From Neobacillus jeddahensis (GTDB lineage Bacteria > Bacillota > Bacilli > Bacillales > Cytobacillaceae): 64,000 nt of DNA. The stretch covers positions 18,962-82,961 of the forward strand of contig NZ_CCAS010000016.1 of the NCBI RefSeq assembly GCF_000612625.1, read 5' to 3'. The position numbers and the translations under genes were made by a program. The notes beneath the pieces were generated by a model that did no database searches, was not told where the DNA came from, and was given only the letters and a program-made list of their open reading frames with translations. Shown piece by piece: positions 43,009-52,327 of this stretch (its first letter is position 1; the number at the start of each line of letters is the position of its first letter).

Positions 43009-44253
43009 ATGTCATCAACACCACCAACTGTTTCATCAACCAAAACAAAAATAGATTCCTCAATTGAGGTTAAAAGTAGTTTATTTGCACAGCCAAAGTC
43101 TGTTTGGGCCGTATTCTTTGCCGGTATTATTGCCTTCATGGGTTTAGGACTTGTTGACCCTATTTTGCCTGCCATAGCTGAACAGTTACATGCCTCGCAT
43201 AGTCAAGTGACTTTGCTCTTTACAAGCTATAACGCTGTTATGGCCGTTGCCATGCTGATAACGGGAATGATCTCATCAAGATTAGGGATTAAGTGGACAC
43301 TGCTTACCGGAATTGTGATCATTGCCATATTTTCAGCCCTTGGTGGTATCTCAAACGGTATCTGGACACTGGTCAGCCTTCGCGGTGGTTGGGGACTTGG
43401 GAATGCCTTGTTTGTGGCAACAGCATTAGCTGCGATTGTCTCTCTTTCCAATAGTGGTACAGCAAAGGCAATTATTTTATATGAGGCGGCAATTGGGTTA
43501 GGCATATCAGTCGGCCCACTCCTCGGAGGTTGGTTAGGCGCTATGTCTTGGAGAGGCCCGTTCCTTGGGGTTGCTGCACTAATGGTAATCGCCTTTATCG
43601 GGTTAATATTGTTAATGCCGAATACTAACAATCACAAAGTGGGTCAACCAAAAATATCTATATTAGATCCCTTCCGTGCCTTAAAGCACCGATCTTTATT
43701 AATCTTTGGTATTGCAGCTGCCTTATACAACTTTGGCTTTTTCACTTTGCTCGCATATGCCCCGTTTGTCATGGGGTTAGATGAACATGGTCTCGGCTTT
43801 GTGTTCCTTGGATGGGGAATCTTGTTGGCGATTACGTCTGTATTCATGGCACCGAAGCTGCAGCAATGGTTTGGAACGATAAAATCTATGTGTGCGATGT
43901 TAATCTTGTTTTCTTTACTTCTTTTTGCCATGGGTATCTGGACATCAACACAGTGGCTCATTATTGCGGCTGTAATTGCGGCTGGAGCCTTATTAGGAAA
44001 TAATAATACCTTAATTACAACAGCAGTAATGAATGCCGCTCCAGTGGAACGTGCGACGGCATCTGCAGCCTATAGCTTTCTTCGCTTTATCGGTGGTGCA
44101 ATTGCCCCATTTATGGCTGGGAAACTCGCCGAAATTTATAATCCTTCCGTCCCATTCATCGTCGGCGGAGCCTTTGTCCTCATTTCTGTATTGTTCATTT
44201 TTATTAACCAGCACCACATTAAACATGTAGATGATGTAGAAACAGGCCATTAA
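43009..44253 (+). CDS. MFS transporter (drug/metabolite exporter type)
   Basis: A 414-residue major-facilitator transporter with twelve TM helices after a hydrophilic lead of ~30 residues. The motif-A region is GMISSRLGIKWTLLTGIVI, and GLVDPILPAIAEQL in TM1 and GISVGPLLGGWLGAMSWRGP in TM5 are typical of the drug:H+ antiporter-1 group (12-TM). ATG at 43009 with GGAG nine bases upstream. Located after the CBS gene and under the same MarR-type operator, so it is probably an exporter switched on by a toxic small molecule. The substrate is unknown. Confidence 0.9.
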   Translation: MSSTPPTVSSTKTKIDSSIEVKSSLFAQPKSVWAVFFAGIIAFMGLGLVDPILPAIAEQLHASHSQVTLLFTSYNAVMAVAMLITGMISSRLGIKWTLLTGIVIIAIFSALGGISNGIWTLVSLRGGWGLGNALFVATALAAIVSLSNSGTAKAIILYEAAIGLGISVGPLLGGWLGAMSWRGPFLGVAALMVIAFIGLILLMPNTNNHKVGQPKISILDPFRALKHRSLLIFGIAAALYNFGFFTLLAYAPFVMGLDEHGLGFVFLGWGILLAITSVFMAPKLQQWFGTIKSMCAMLILFSLLLFAMGIWTSTQWLIIAAVIAAGALLGNNNTLITTAVMNAAPVERATASAAYSFLRFIGGAIAPFMAGKLAEIYNPSVPFIVGGAFVLISVLFIFINQHHIKHVDDVETGH

Positions 44254-44260
44254 TCAGCTG

Positions 44261-44295
44261 AAAGGATCTGCCATGTGGCAGATCCTTTCCTTTTG
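44261..44295 (+). terminator. Terminator of the CBS-MFS operon
   Basis: A 13-bp stem AAAGGATCTGCCA with TGGCAGATCCTTT, followed by CCTTTT, eight bases after the MFS stop. Confidence 0.85.
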
Positions 44296-44317
44296 TTCAT
44301 GACCATTGTTTTTAATA

Positions 44318-45202
44318 TTAATGAATATCCCGCTTCTTAAAACGACCGCCGCGGACTTCGGCTATATCAGCAATGGCTAAGAATGCGGAAGGATCAATTT
44401 CTTCAACGATCGTGGTCAATTTAGACTCTTCCAATCTGGAAATAATACTAAAAATAACTTTCTTATTATCTCCTGTATAAGCACCTTCACCTTTTAAATA
44501 GGTCACTCCCCGTCCTAAGCGGGCATTGACGGCTTCTCCAATTTCTTCGGCATCATCACTAATAATCCACACAGATTTAGTCTCTTCAAGTCCAGCTACG
44601 ACCGAGTCAATGGCTTTTGAAGCAATAACATAGGCTAGTAGAGAATACATGGCACGGTCCCATCCAAACACAAACCCTGCTGTGCCTAAGATAAAGATGT
44701 TCATAAACATAATAATTTGGCCAACGGAAAAAGGGAGCTTTTTGTTTAGCACAAGAGCAAGTATTTCCGTCCCATCTAGCGCGCCACCGTTACGAATAAC
44801 TAAACCTACCCCAATTCCTAATATCATCCCTCCAAAGAGAGTCGCTAAGAGTATATCTTCTGTAAATGGTGGAATGGGGTGAAAAAACGAGGTAAAGATA
44901 GATAAAACAATAATTCCATATACTGTAGAAAACGCGAATGTCTTTCCCATTTGTTTATATCCCATATAAACAAACGGCAAGTTTAATAGAAAGAGAAAGA
45001 TTCCAAGTTTCCAACCGGTTATATGTGATAGCATGATGGAGATTCCCGTGATGCCACCATCAATAACATGGTTTGGAACTAAAAAGATTTCTAGCCCAGT
45101 TGCCATTAGTATGGCCCCAATTGTAATGGCAATAATTCGAAGTATAATTCGGCTAAGTGGAAGCCTGCGATGTTGAACGTTTTCTTTGATTAATTCAGTC
45201 AT
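44318..45202 (-). CDS. YitT family membrane protein (DUF161 + DUF2179)
   Basis: A 294-residue protein with five or six TM helices in the YitT pattern (GLEIFLVPNHVIDGGITGIS, GWKLGIFLFLLNLPFVYMGY, RNGGALDGTEILALVLNK) and a cytoplasmic DUF2179 domain at the end (SVWIISDDAEEIGEAVNARL, GVTYLKGEGAYTG). Proteins of this group are widespread in Bacilli; their function is not established. Start at 45202 (AAAGGTG upstream) is preferred to an in-frame codon at 45220. It stands alone. Confidence 0.9.
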   Translation of the reverse strand: MTELIKENVQHRRLPLSRIILRIIAITIGAILMATGLEIFLVPNHVIDGGITGISIMLSHITGWKLGIFLFLLNLPFVYMGYKQMGKTFAFSTVYGIIVLSIFTSFFHPIPPFTEDILLATLFGGMILGIGVGLVIRNGGALDGTEILALVLNKKLPFSVGQIIMFMNIFILGTAGFVFGWDRAMYSLLAYVIASKAIDSVVAGLEETKSVWIISDDAEEIGEAVNARLGRGVTYLKGEGAYTGDNKKVIFSIISRLEESKLTTIVEEIDPSAFLAIADIAEVRGGRFKKRDIH

Positions 45203-45347
45203 TGAACCACACCTTTTCAATTAATTTTGTTCTGCCACGATATATCGATTTATAATGACCTTTATATTAGTATATCATATTTTTTCTGAAAATTGAACCA
45301 GAGTTCATTTTTCAGAAAAATAGGTATTTTAGCCTTTCAACTATACC

Positions 45348-45381
45348 AACAGGGATTGCAAGCACAATTGCAATCCCTGTT
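45348..45381. terminator. Inverted repeat after htpG
   Basis: A perfect 14-bp stem AACAGGGATTGCAA with TTGCAATCCCTGTT, 71 bases beyond the htpG stop. The T-run is on the plus side, not on the htpG side, so its action as an htpG terminator is uncertain. Confidence 0.6.
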
Positions 45382-45451
45382 TTATAATATAAGAAATTAT
45401 AAGTTTTGACTTTGAGAATGATCCAATTCTAGGCGCTTTGCACTTTTCTTA

Positions 45452-47329
45452 TTATATCATTATTTTGCAAATATCATTCGTAAACTCAACTGGATCCTCT
45501 ATAGGCAACCCTTCAATTAACAGGGCTTGATTATACAATAGAGTTGTATATAGGGCTAATTTTTCTTGATCCTTTTCAAAAGCATCCTTTAACGATTCAA
45601 ATACGCCGTGTTGAACATTAATTTCTAGAACCTTGTCAGCTTTAATGTTTTGGTTATTCGGCATCGCATTGAGAATTTTTTCCATTTCAATCGATACCTC
45701 CCCTTCTGTTGTTAAACAAACTGGATGGGATTTTAATCTTTTCGAAACTCTAACCGCCTTCACTTTGTCATTTAAAATATTATTCATAGCATCAAAGAGC
45801 TCTTGATTCTCTTTTTCTTCTGTTGCCGTATTTTGATTGTCATCTGCTTCAAAACCTAAATCGCCACTTGAAACGGATTTGAATTCTTTTTCTTTGTAGG
45901 TCATTAACATTTTAATAGCGAACTCGTCAATTTCCTCCGTGAAATATAAAATCTCATATCCTTTATCAGCGACTAGTTCAGTTTGAGGTAGTTTATCAAT
46001 TCGCTCAGTTGATTCCCCAGTCGCATAGTAAATATATCTTTGTTCTTCCGGCATTCTAGAAACATAGTCATCCAAAGTGACCATTTTCTTCTCTGTAGAG
46101 GAGTAGAACATTAATAAATCCTGTAATTCCTCTTTATGTGTTCCGTAGTCACTGTATACGCCATATTTAAGCTGTCTGCCAAATGAATGATAAAACTCTT
46201 CGTACTTTTCTCGTTCATTTTTTAATATGGTAACTAGTTCACTTTTAATCTTTTTCGCAATATTTTTTGCAATCAGTTTTAATTGACGGTCATGCTGTAA
46301 CATTTCTCTCGAGATATTTAACGATAGATCCTCTGAGTCAACCATTCCCTTAACGAAGCTGAAATAGTCTGGGAGGAGGTCAGCACATTTATTCATAATT
46401 AACACACCATTAGAGTATAATTCTAACCCCTTTTCAAACTCCTGTGAGTAATAATCGAATGGAATTTTTTCAGGAATGTAAAGAATAGCATTATATCTGA
46501 CCGCTCCATCCACGCTAATATGGATGTGTTTAATAGGTTTGTCAAAACCGTAATGTTTTTCCGCATAAAATTGATCATAATCCGCTTTTGTTAGATCTTT
46601 TTTATTTTTACGCCAAAGCGGGACCATACTATTAATCGTCTGTTCTGCTTGAACATCCTCATAATCATTGTCACTACCCTCTTTAAGCTTTGTTTCAGTG
46701 ACATCCATTTTGATAGGGTAACGAATGAAATCAGAGTACTTTTTAATGATCTCCTTTATGCGATATTCTTCTAAATACTCATCATAGCTATCATCTTCGG
46801 TATTTTCTTTTATTTTGAGAGTAATCTCAGTTCCAATCGAATCCTTTTCACTAGGAACAATCGTATAACCCTCTGCCCCTTTTGATTCCCATTTGTAGGC
46901 CTGATCACTACCTAAAGCCTTGCTGTTGACTGTAACTTCATCAGCAACCATAAAGGCAGAATAGAATCCGACACCAAATTGACCAATGATATCAAAGCCA
47001 TCCTTCGCTTCATTTTCACTTTTAAATGCCAAAGAGCCACTCTTAGCGATGGTTCCTAGATTATTTTCTAGTTCTTCCTTGGTCATTCCGATCCCTGTAT
47101 CAAGGATTTTTAGAATTCTATTTTCTTTATCCGCCGATACTTTTATGTAGTAACTATCTTTATCAAAGGTTAAGGAATCATCTGTTAGAGCCTTGTAATA
47201 AATTTTATCAATGGCATCACTGGCATTTGACAATAATTCCCGTAGAAATATCTCCCGATGTGTATAAATGGAATTGATCATCATATCTAATAATCGTTTC
47301 GACTCGGCTTTAAACTGTTTCGTTTCCAT
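45452..47329 (-). CDS. htpG: HtpG, bacterial Hsp90 chaperone
   Basis: A 625-residue Hsp90 chaperone. The N-terminal GHKL ATP site shows [19 protein letters not shown] and [15 protein letters not shown]; the middle domain has [14 protein letters not shown] with the conserved Arg; the C-terminal dimer domain ends at residue 625 without the MEEVD tail of eukaryotic proteins. Start at 47329 with GGAG eight bases upstream. A perfect CIRCE element lies 33 bases before the start, so repression by HrcA is expected. In B. subtilis htpG is known not to be under HrcA control, so this differs. Confidence 0.97.
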   Translation of the reverse strand: METKQFKAESKRLLDMMINSIYTHREIFLRELLSNASDAIDKIYYKALTDDSLTFDKDSYYIKVSADKENRILKILDTGIGMTKEELENNLGTIAKSGSLAFKSENEAKDGFDIIGQFGVGFYSAFMVADEVTVNSKALGSDQAYKWESKGAEGYTIVPSEKDSIGTEITLKIKENTEDDSYDEYLEEYRIKEIIKKYSDFIRYPIKMDVTETKLKEGSDNDYEDVQAEQTINSMVPLWRKNKKDLTKADYDQFYAEKHYGFDKPIKHIHISVDGAVRYNAILYIPEKIPFDYYSQEFEKGLELYSNGVLIMNKCADLLPDYFSFVKGMVDSEDLSLNISREMLQHDRQLKLIAKNIAKKIKSELVTILKNEREKYEEFYHSFGRQLKYGVYSDYGTHKEELQDLLMFYSSTEKKMVTLDDYVSRMPEEQRYIYYATGESTERIDKLPQTELVADKGYEILYFTEEIDEFAIKMLMTYKEKEFKSVSSGDLGFEADDNQNTATEEKENQELFDAMNNILNDKVKAVRVSKRLKSHPVCLTTEGEVSIEMEKILNAMPNNQNIKADKVLEINVQHGVFESLKDAFEKDQEKLALYTTLLYNQALLIEGLPIEDPVEFTNDICKIMI

Positions 47330-47362
47330 TAAGACCACTCCTTCAGTGCGAATATATTATTT

Positions 47363-47389
47363 TTAGCACTCTAGACAATTGAGTGCTAA
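47363..47389 (-). promoter_or_regulatory. CIRCE element (HrcA operator) of htpG
   Basis: TTAGCACTC-N9-GAGTGCTAA with no mismatch to the CIRCE consensus. It is the operator of the heat-shock repressor HrcA, normally found at groES and dnaK operons. Confidence 0.95.
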
Positions 47390-47479
47390 CCATTATTTTA
47401 ATACCATAATAGTAGGTACTTCGTCAAGAAAAAAAGCACCCAGTTGGATGCCTTTCACAGTTTTACAATAAATTCGTAT

Positions 47480-48766
47480 CTATAACGAACCAAGAATAAA
47501 GTAGAGCAGAAAGAAAAAGGCAATCACATACATGGTCACTGATACTTCTTTCTTACGTCCAGTGGCAAGCTTAAGGATTGGATAGATGATAAAGCCAAAC
47601 GCAATCCCATTAGCAATACTAAACGATAACGGCATAATCACCATCATCAAGTAAGCCGGAAATACTTCAGTAAAATCACTAAATGGAATTTCTTTGAGAC
47701 TTTGAACCATTAAACAGCCCACAATAATAAGTACTGGTGCAATCGCTGCATTCGGAATGACTTTAAAAAGCGGAATGAGAAATAACGCTGGGATAAATAA
47801 TAGACCAGTTGTGAAAGAAGTTAAACCTGTTCTTCCACCTGCGGCAATACCTGTTGCAGACTCCGCTGCAGTCGTGGTAGGGCTGCAGCCCAAAAAGCTT
47901 GCTCCAATGATGGAAATAGCATTTGCCTGAAATGACTTTCTAAACTTCGATTTATCTGGCAGCATCCCAAGTTGAGTACCCATATTTTGAAAAATAATAA
48001 CCATTGATAGAGAAAAAACAGCGGTCCAAAAATTAAGGGTGCCAATCTCACTAAAATCAAAAGCAAAAAATATTTGATCATAGCCGCCAAAGGAAAAACT
48101 AAAATCGCGTAAAGTAGAAAAGTCGACAATTCCAAGGAAAGCTCCTATTAATGTCCCCACGATAATACCAATTAAGAAGTTCCCTTTCACATTACGCAAG
48201 GTAAGTGGAACTAAAATAAGCAACGTGAGCACAGTGGTTAACGCATTAGGATCCCCTAAATCTCCTAATTGGACAAAGGTTCCCTCACTCGCAACAATTA
48301 ATCCGCCATTCTTCAATCCTAAAAAGGCAATAAAAAAGCCAATTCCCGCCGTCATCGCGTTCACCATTGTTTTCGGAATCGATTTTGATAAATAAACGGC
48401 TCCCTTTGTAACAGTTGTCAAAGTAAACACGATCCCTGCAATCAAAACAACCGCCAGGGCTTGTTGCCACGTAAGTCCTAAAGAAAATACAAGAGTAAAT
48501 ACAAAAAAGGCGTTATCCCCCATACCCGGGACGATAATTAAGGGTGAATTAGCAAAAAGTGCCATGAGCATACAGCCAACAAAGCAACAAATAACCGTAG
48601 CAAGGGTAACTGCTTCATACGGCATCCCGACTTGACTTAAAATCGCACCATTCACCGCGATGATATAGGCAACTGTCATAAAAGAGGTTAGTCCGGCTAG
48701 TCCCTCCGTCCGAATCGTTGTATTTGCTTCATTTAGATGAAAAAATTGCTGAATTTGTTTATTCAA
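47480..48766 (-). CDS. NCS2 (AzgA-like) purine permease
   Basis: A 428-residue nucleobase transporter with about twelve TM helices. EGLAGLTSFMTVAYIIAVNG, GDNAFFVFTLVFSLGLTWQQ and TTTAAESATGIAAGGRTGLT are typical of the AzgA/PbuG/PbuO subgroup that imports guanine, hypoxanthine or adenine. The start is TTG at 48766 with AAAAGGAG eight bases upstream. No purine riboswitch can be fitted into the short leader. It is divergent from the Crp/Fnr-type regulator gene, 99 bases away. The precise purine is not known. Confidence 0.9.
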   Translation of the reverse strand: MNKQIQQFFHLNEANTTIRTEGLAGLTSFMTVAYIIAVNGAILSQVGMPYEAVTLATVICCFVGCMLMALFANSPLIIVPGMGDNAFFVFTLVFSLGLTWQQALAVVLIAGIVFTLTTVTKGAVYLSKSIPKTMVNAMTAGIGFFIAFLGLKNGGLIVASEGTFVQLGDLGDPNALTTVLTLLILVPLTLRNVKGNFLIGIIVGTLIGAFLGIVDFSTLRDFSFSFGGYDQIFFAFDFSEIGTLNFWTAVFSLSMVIIFQNMGTQLGMLPDKSKFRKSFQANAISIIGASFLGCSPTTTAAESATGIAAGGRTGLTSFTTGLLFIPALFLIPLFKVIPNAAIAPVLIIVGCLMVQSLKEIPFSDFTEVFPAYLMMVIMPLSFSIANGIAFGFIIYPILKLATGRKKEVSVTMYVIAFFFLLYFILGSL

Positions 48767-48865
48767 TCTAATTACTCCTTTTGATGCACGAGTTGAATCT
48801 TCCAAAATCGTGTTATAATTAATTTTATCTTTCTATTTTTCATAAAGGACCTCAAGAAAGGATGC

Positions 48866-49588
48866 ATGACCATGATTACTAATATCTCAGAAATTGCGAT
48901 CTTCTCCGATATTCCTGTGATGGATGCACCACACATCATTTCCCGGTTAAAGGAACGCCAGTTTAAAAAGAACCATGTGCTGATGTTTGAAAATGATCAA
49001 AGTGAGGATGTTTATATCATTCGTTCCGGCATGGTAAAGGTGTACCGTATCCATGAAGGGAAGGAAATCGTCCTAAGCATCTCCATGCCAGGTGATATTT
49101 TAGGCGAAGTAGAAGCACTCTCTAATGACAACCATCGGATTTCTTCTATTGAAGCACTTGAAAATGTGTCTGTATGGCACATTACCAAACAGGACTTCCT
49201 TGAAATCGTTGACAAATATCCTTCTGTTTTAAGAAAGGCTTATATGATTCTTGTTGAGCGGACTAGAATGCTCAATCGCCTCATTCGTTATTTGACGTTT
49301 TACGATGTACGAACAAAAGCTGCAAATTTGCTCATCGATCTCTATTACAATTTCGGAAAGGCTAGTGGCGATAGTTATAAAATCGATTTAAAGATTAATC
49401 AATCCTTGCTTGCTAGTATGCTAGGTGTAACAAGAGAATCTATTTCCAAAACTCTGGGTGATTTTCAAAATGAAGGCCTTATTGATATTCGGGAGAAATA
49501 TTTCTACCTTTTAGATAAGAGCAGGCTTGAAACCATTTGTAGTCAAACCGAAGAGGTTCCAACACTTCGGAAATGGAATAACCTCTAA
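48866..49588 (+). CDS. Crp/Fnr-family transcriptional regulator
   Basis: A 240-residue regulator. Residues ~10-130 form the cyclic-nucleotide-like beta-barrel (LMFENDQSEDVYIIRSGMV, LSISMPGDILGEVEAL); a long helix follows (YPSVLRKAYMILVERTRM), then the winged HTH with SLLASMLGVTRESISKTLGD. There is no N-terminal Cys cluster as in FNR, so it does not carry an iron-sulfur sensor. The usual PrfA/Crp residues for cAMP contact are not obvious; the signal is unknown. ATG at 48866 or 48872 may be used (AAAGG upstream). It is divergent from the purine permease gene and could regulate it. Confidence 0.88.
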   Translation: MTMITNISEIAIFSDIPVMDAPHIISRLKERQFKKNHVLMFENDQSEDVYIIRSGMVKVYRIHEGKEIVLSISMPGDILGEVEALSNDNHRISSIEALENVSVWHITKQDFLEIVDKYPSVLRKAYMILVERTRMLNRLIRYLTFYDVRTKAANLLIDLYYNFGKASGDSYKIDLKINQSLLASMLGVTRESISKTLGDFQNEGLIDIREKYFYLLDKSRLETICSQTEEVPTLRKWNNL

Positions 49589-49710
49589 GAATCCCTACTA
49601 ATAATAACAAATGATAGCGTTGCATTTCAGTTAGCACTCTTACGATTTTTTTGTTAACTAGTTCACAAAAATGCCTACCACCTTTTGACAACACACAATG
49701 TTTGTCCAAT

Positions 49711-49754
49711 CTTTGTGAAAAACAAGAACACCCTGCCTCTTTTGAGACAGAGTG
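49711..49754 (-). terminator. Terminator of the YjcZ-like gene
   Basis: On the minus strand CACTCTGTCTC pairs with GAGGCAGGGTG (two G-U pairs) around an AAAA loop, then TTCTTGTTTTT. The pairing is good only in the minus-strand RNA. Confidence 0.75.
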
Positions 49755-49772
49755 CTAAACTGATTTTGCGTC

Positions 49773-49880
49773 CTAGTAAAAACCGCCACCACCGACAAAA
49801 CTTGCACCGATGATAATAAGCAGGATGAATAAAACCACAATTAGAGCAAATCCGTTACCAAAGCCTGCTGCACCACCCAT
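49773..49880 (-). CDS. YjcZ family sporulation micro-protein (35 aa)
   Basis: A 35-residue protein: a Gly-rich start [16 protein letters not shown], a hydrophobic helix (LFILLIIIG) and a Gly/aromatic end (GGGGFY). This is the compact pattern of YjcZ/SscA-type proteins, which are small spore-coat-associated or membrane peptides in Bacillus. The ATG at 49880 has a strong GGAGGTGG box. It is followed by a terminator. Expression late in sporulation is likely from the family, but no SigK-type promoter was verified. Confidence 0.85.
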   Translation of the reverse strand: MGGAAGFGNGFALIVVLFILLIIIGASFVGGGGFY

Positions 49881-49937
49881 AAGATCCACCTCCCGGGTAT
49901 TTCTGAATTATCTTATGTAGATTACTCCATAATGTGT

Positions 49938-49972
49938 ATAAAAAAGCGAACAGTGACTGGTCACTGCTCGCC
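49938..49972 (-). terminator. Terminator of ltaS
   Basis: A 12-bp stem with one mismatch (GCGAACAGTGAC with GTCACTGCTCGC) followed by TTTTTTA on the minus strand, 37 bases after the ltaS stop. Confidence 0.8.
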
Positions 49973-50008
49973 ATTTTGCATGAAGAACCTAATATTCTCA
50001 CACTTATT

Positions 50009-51961
50009 TTATTTTATTGCACCCGTGTTGTCTGACTTACTGTAGTCATATGTTGACCGATCAACAGGAGTAAAATTATCTGGAGTAAAGAATCGCAATA
50101 AATCTCCATTTACGACTTTATCTGAATATAATAATTTAGTCTGGACCATTTCCTTATACTTATTAGCTTCCTTGAGTTTATCTTCCGCTAATTTCTCGCC
50201 TGTCGTAGAGTCATAGTATTTTCCCTTGATAGACGAAATCGTAGGACTCACATAATCACCATTACGGAATGCAACAAGGTCATCATGTTGTTCTGATAAT
50301 AGATCTGTACCAAATTGGACATAATCTTTCGTATCTGTTCCTAACAAATGTAGAAGTGTAGGAAGAAGGTCTACCTGTCCACCATATTCATGGTTCACGC
50401 CGCCTTCCATTCCTGGTACGCGAATGAATAATGGCACTCGTTGTAGCCCCGCACTTTCGAAGGAATTAACTTCCTTTCCAAGAATTTTTTCCATTGCTTT
50501 ATTATGATTTTCAGAAATTCCATAATGGTCACCGTACATCACAATAATGGAATGATCATATAAACCAGATTCCTTCAAGTAATCAAAGAATTGCTTCAAT
50601 GCTTCATCCGCGTAACGAGCGGTTTGGAAATATCCATCAACAGATTTATCACCTGTAGTGGCTGGAGCAATTGTCGCATCTTCTTTATTAATTGGATACG
50701 GATAGTGATTAGATACAGTTATAAACTTCGTGTAAAACGGTTGCGGTAGTGTCTCTAACAGCGGAATAGATTGCTCGAAAAACGGCTTATCCACCAATCC
50801 GTATTCAGCCTGCTCCTCAGCGTCTATTTGATAAAAGTTTGAATCAAAAAACTTGGTATATCCAAATGATTTATAAATCTCATTACGATTCCAGAAGCTT
50901 CCTGAATTACCATGAAACACTGCAGATGTATAGCCTTGCTGACCTAATATTGCTGGGGCAGCCTGATAGGTATTTAACCCTTTTGTTGTAAACGCTGAAC
51001 CTTGTGGAAGTCCGAACAGTGAATTTTCAAGCATAAATTCGGCATCAGACGTTTTTCCTTGTGCAGTCTGATGGAAGAAATTATCAAAATACAGGGTATT
51101 TTGATCCTTGGTCAATGAGTTTAAGAATGGTGTTACCTCTTCCCCGTTTAACTTGTAATTTATCAAGAAGTTTTGCATTGATTCAAGATGTAAATAAATT
51201 ACATTCATGCCCTTCCCTGCACCAAAGTATTTACTGTTTGGTTCAGCATAATTTGATTTCGTATAGTTTAGAACTTCGGTAATATCATCACTATCTGCCA
51301 TAACCCTTTGTGCTGATGCATGCGTACTTTTTACCGCATCATAAATCGTATAATTGTACATACCTAAATATTTCACAATATAATTTCGGTCGAAACCTCT
51401 TGTTAATAATTGAGGTCGATCTAGTTCAGCCAAGGACAAGTTCGCACAAGAAATAGCAAGTGCCAACGTAAATAAGACAGACACCTTCCTCCGTTTCATA
51501 TCTTTCATTTCGATCTTAGTAAAACGGAAGGCAAGCATCGATACCAACACGATAATATCGACAAAGAATAAAATATCATATGGTTTTAATAGGGTAAAAA
51601 CACTACCGCTGACATCACCAAAATTTTGTGTCTGTGTTAACGTTGGTAAAGTAATAAAATCATTAAAAAATCGATAAAATAATACATTGGCATATAAAAG
51701 AAAGCTTAATAGAAAATCAATGACAATGAGCAAAGTATATTTTTTTCTTCCTTTAAAAAAGAATGCAAACCCTAAAAACAATAAGGAAGAACCTAATGGA
51801 TTAATGAATAGTAATAATTTTTGTAAAGAATTCTCTATCCCTAAATCAAATTGCGTTAATTGAACAATATATGTTTTCATCCAAAGGAAGAATACTGCTA
51901 ATAAGAAAAAGCCAATATATTTATTGAAAATACTTTGACCCTTTTGAAATATGTTATTCAT
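50009..51961 (-). CDS. ltaS: Lipoteichoic acid synthase family protein
   Basis: A 650-residue membrane enzyme that polymerises glycerol phosphate from phosphatidylglycerol into lipoteichoic acid on the outer face. Five N-terminal TM helices end near residue 185; the extracellular sulfatase-like domain follows, with VIYLHLESMQNFL, the catalytic Thr in TAQGKTSDAEFM, AVFHGNSGSFWNRNEIYKSF, and the metal His residues in MYGDHYGISENHN. Bacilli carry several paralogues (LtaS, YfnI, YqgS, YvgJ); this is of the full synthase kind. The start has AGGTGG nine bases upstream. It stands alone. Confidence 0.93.
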   Translation of the reverse strand: MNNIFQKGQSIFNKYIGFFLLAVFFLWMKTYIVQLTQFDLGIENSLQKLLLFINPLGSSLLFLGFAFFFKGRKKYTLLIVIDFLLSFLLYANVLFYRFFNDFITLPTLTQTQNFGDVSGSVFTLLKPYDILFFVDIIVLVSMLAFRFTKIEMKDMKRRKVSVLFTLALAISCANLSLAELDRPQLLTRGFDRNYIVKYLGMYNYTIYDAVKSTHASAQRVMADSDDITEVLNYTKSNYAEPNSKYFGAGKGMNVIYLHLESMQNFLINYKLNGEEVTPFLNSLTKDQNTLYFDNFFHQTAQGKTSDAEFMLENSLFGLPQGSAFTTKGLNTYQAAPAILGQQGYTSAVFHGNSGSFWNRNEIYKSFGYTKFFDSNFYQIDAEEQAEYGLVDKPFFEQSIPLLETLPQPFYTKFITVSNHYPYPINKEDATIAPATTGDKSVDGYFQTARYADEALKQFFDYLKESGLYDHSIIVMYGDHYGISENHNKAMEKILGKEVNSFESAGLQRVPLFIRVPGMEGGVNHEYGGQVDLLPTLLHLLGTDTKDYVQFGTDLLSEQHDDLVAFRNGDYVSPTISSIKGKYYDSTTGEKLAEDKLKEANKYKEMVQTKLLYSDKVVNGDLLRFFTPDNFTPVDRSTYDYSKSDNTGAIK

Positions 51962-52327
51962 TTAATGCACCACCTTCTAGCAACTAATTATGACAAAATT
52001 AATTGCAAATATAAATATGTGTTTAAAACCAAAATCACTAAGTTCTATCATAACTGTTAAATATGAACAATCAATGAACAAATAATGACAATGTTGTTTT
52101 TTCGTGGATTTTTTTATGGGTAATCATCTATTTCCATATAAATTTGTACACATTTTACTTTTCCTTTTGCCTCTATTATTAACTAAATTTAGCAAACAGC
52201 AAAAAAACAAGCAAACATTAAAAAAGCCACCATTTAAAAATCAGAATGGTGGTTTTCTGAATTTATCTATTTTCTATTTAAGTGTTCGTTAATGAACTTG
52301 ACTACCTATCAATAGGTAATTTTTCTA
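51962..52327. other. Gene-free interval upstream of ltaS with a promoter and a terminator
   Basis: No credible gene is seen in these 366 bases. A possible ltaS promoter on the minus strand is TTGATT (52074-52069), 16 bases, TATGAT (52052-52047). A 12-bp hairpin at 52222-52256 followed by TTTTTT on the minus strand is probably the terminator of the nickel/cobalt permease gene. The reading frame at 52104-52292 is A/T-rich and looks like chance. Confidence 0.45.
52219..52256 (-). terminator. Terminator of the nickel/cobalt permease gene
   Basis: AAACCACCATT with AATGGTGGCTTT around a ten-base loop, ending in TTTTTT on the minus strand. Confidence 0.7.

Noticed and set aside
48767..48865. Possible purine riboswitch ahead of the NCS2 permease
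   Set aside because: The leader is too short and shows none of the conserved loop sequences.
49631..49639. TTAGCACTC, half of a CIRCE element, after the Crp/Fnr-type gene
   Set aside because: The second half is absent at the required distance, so it is not an HrcA operator.
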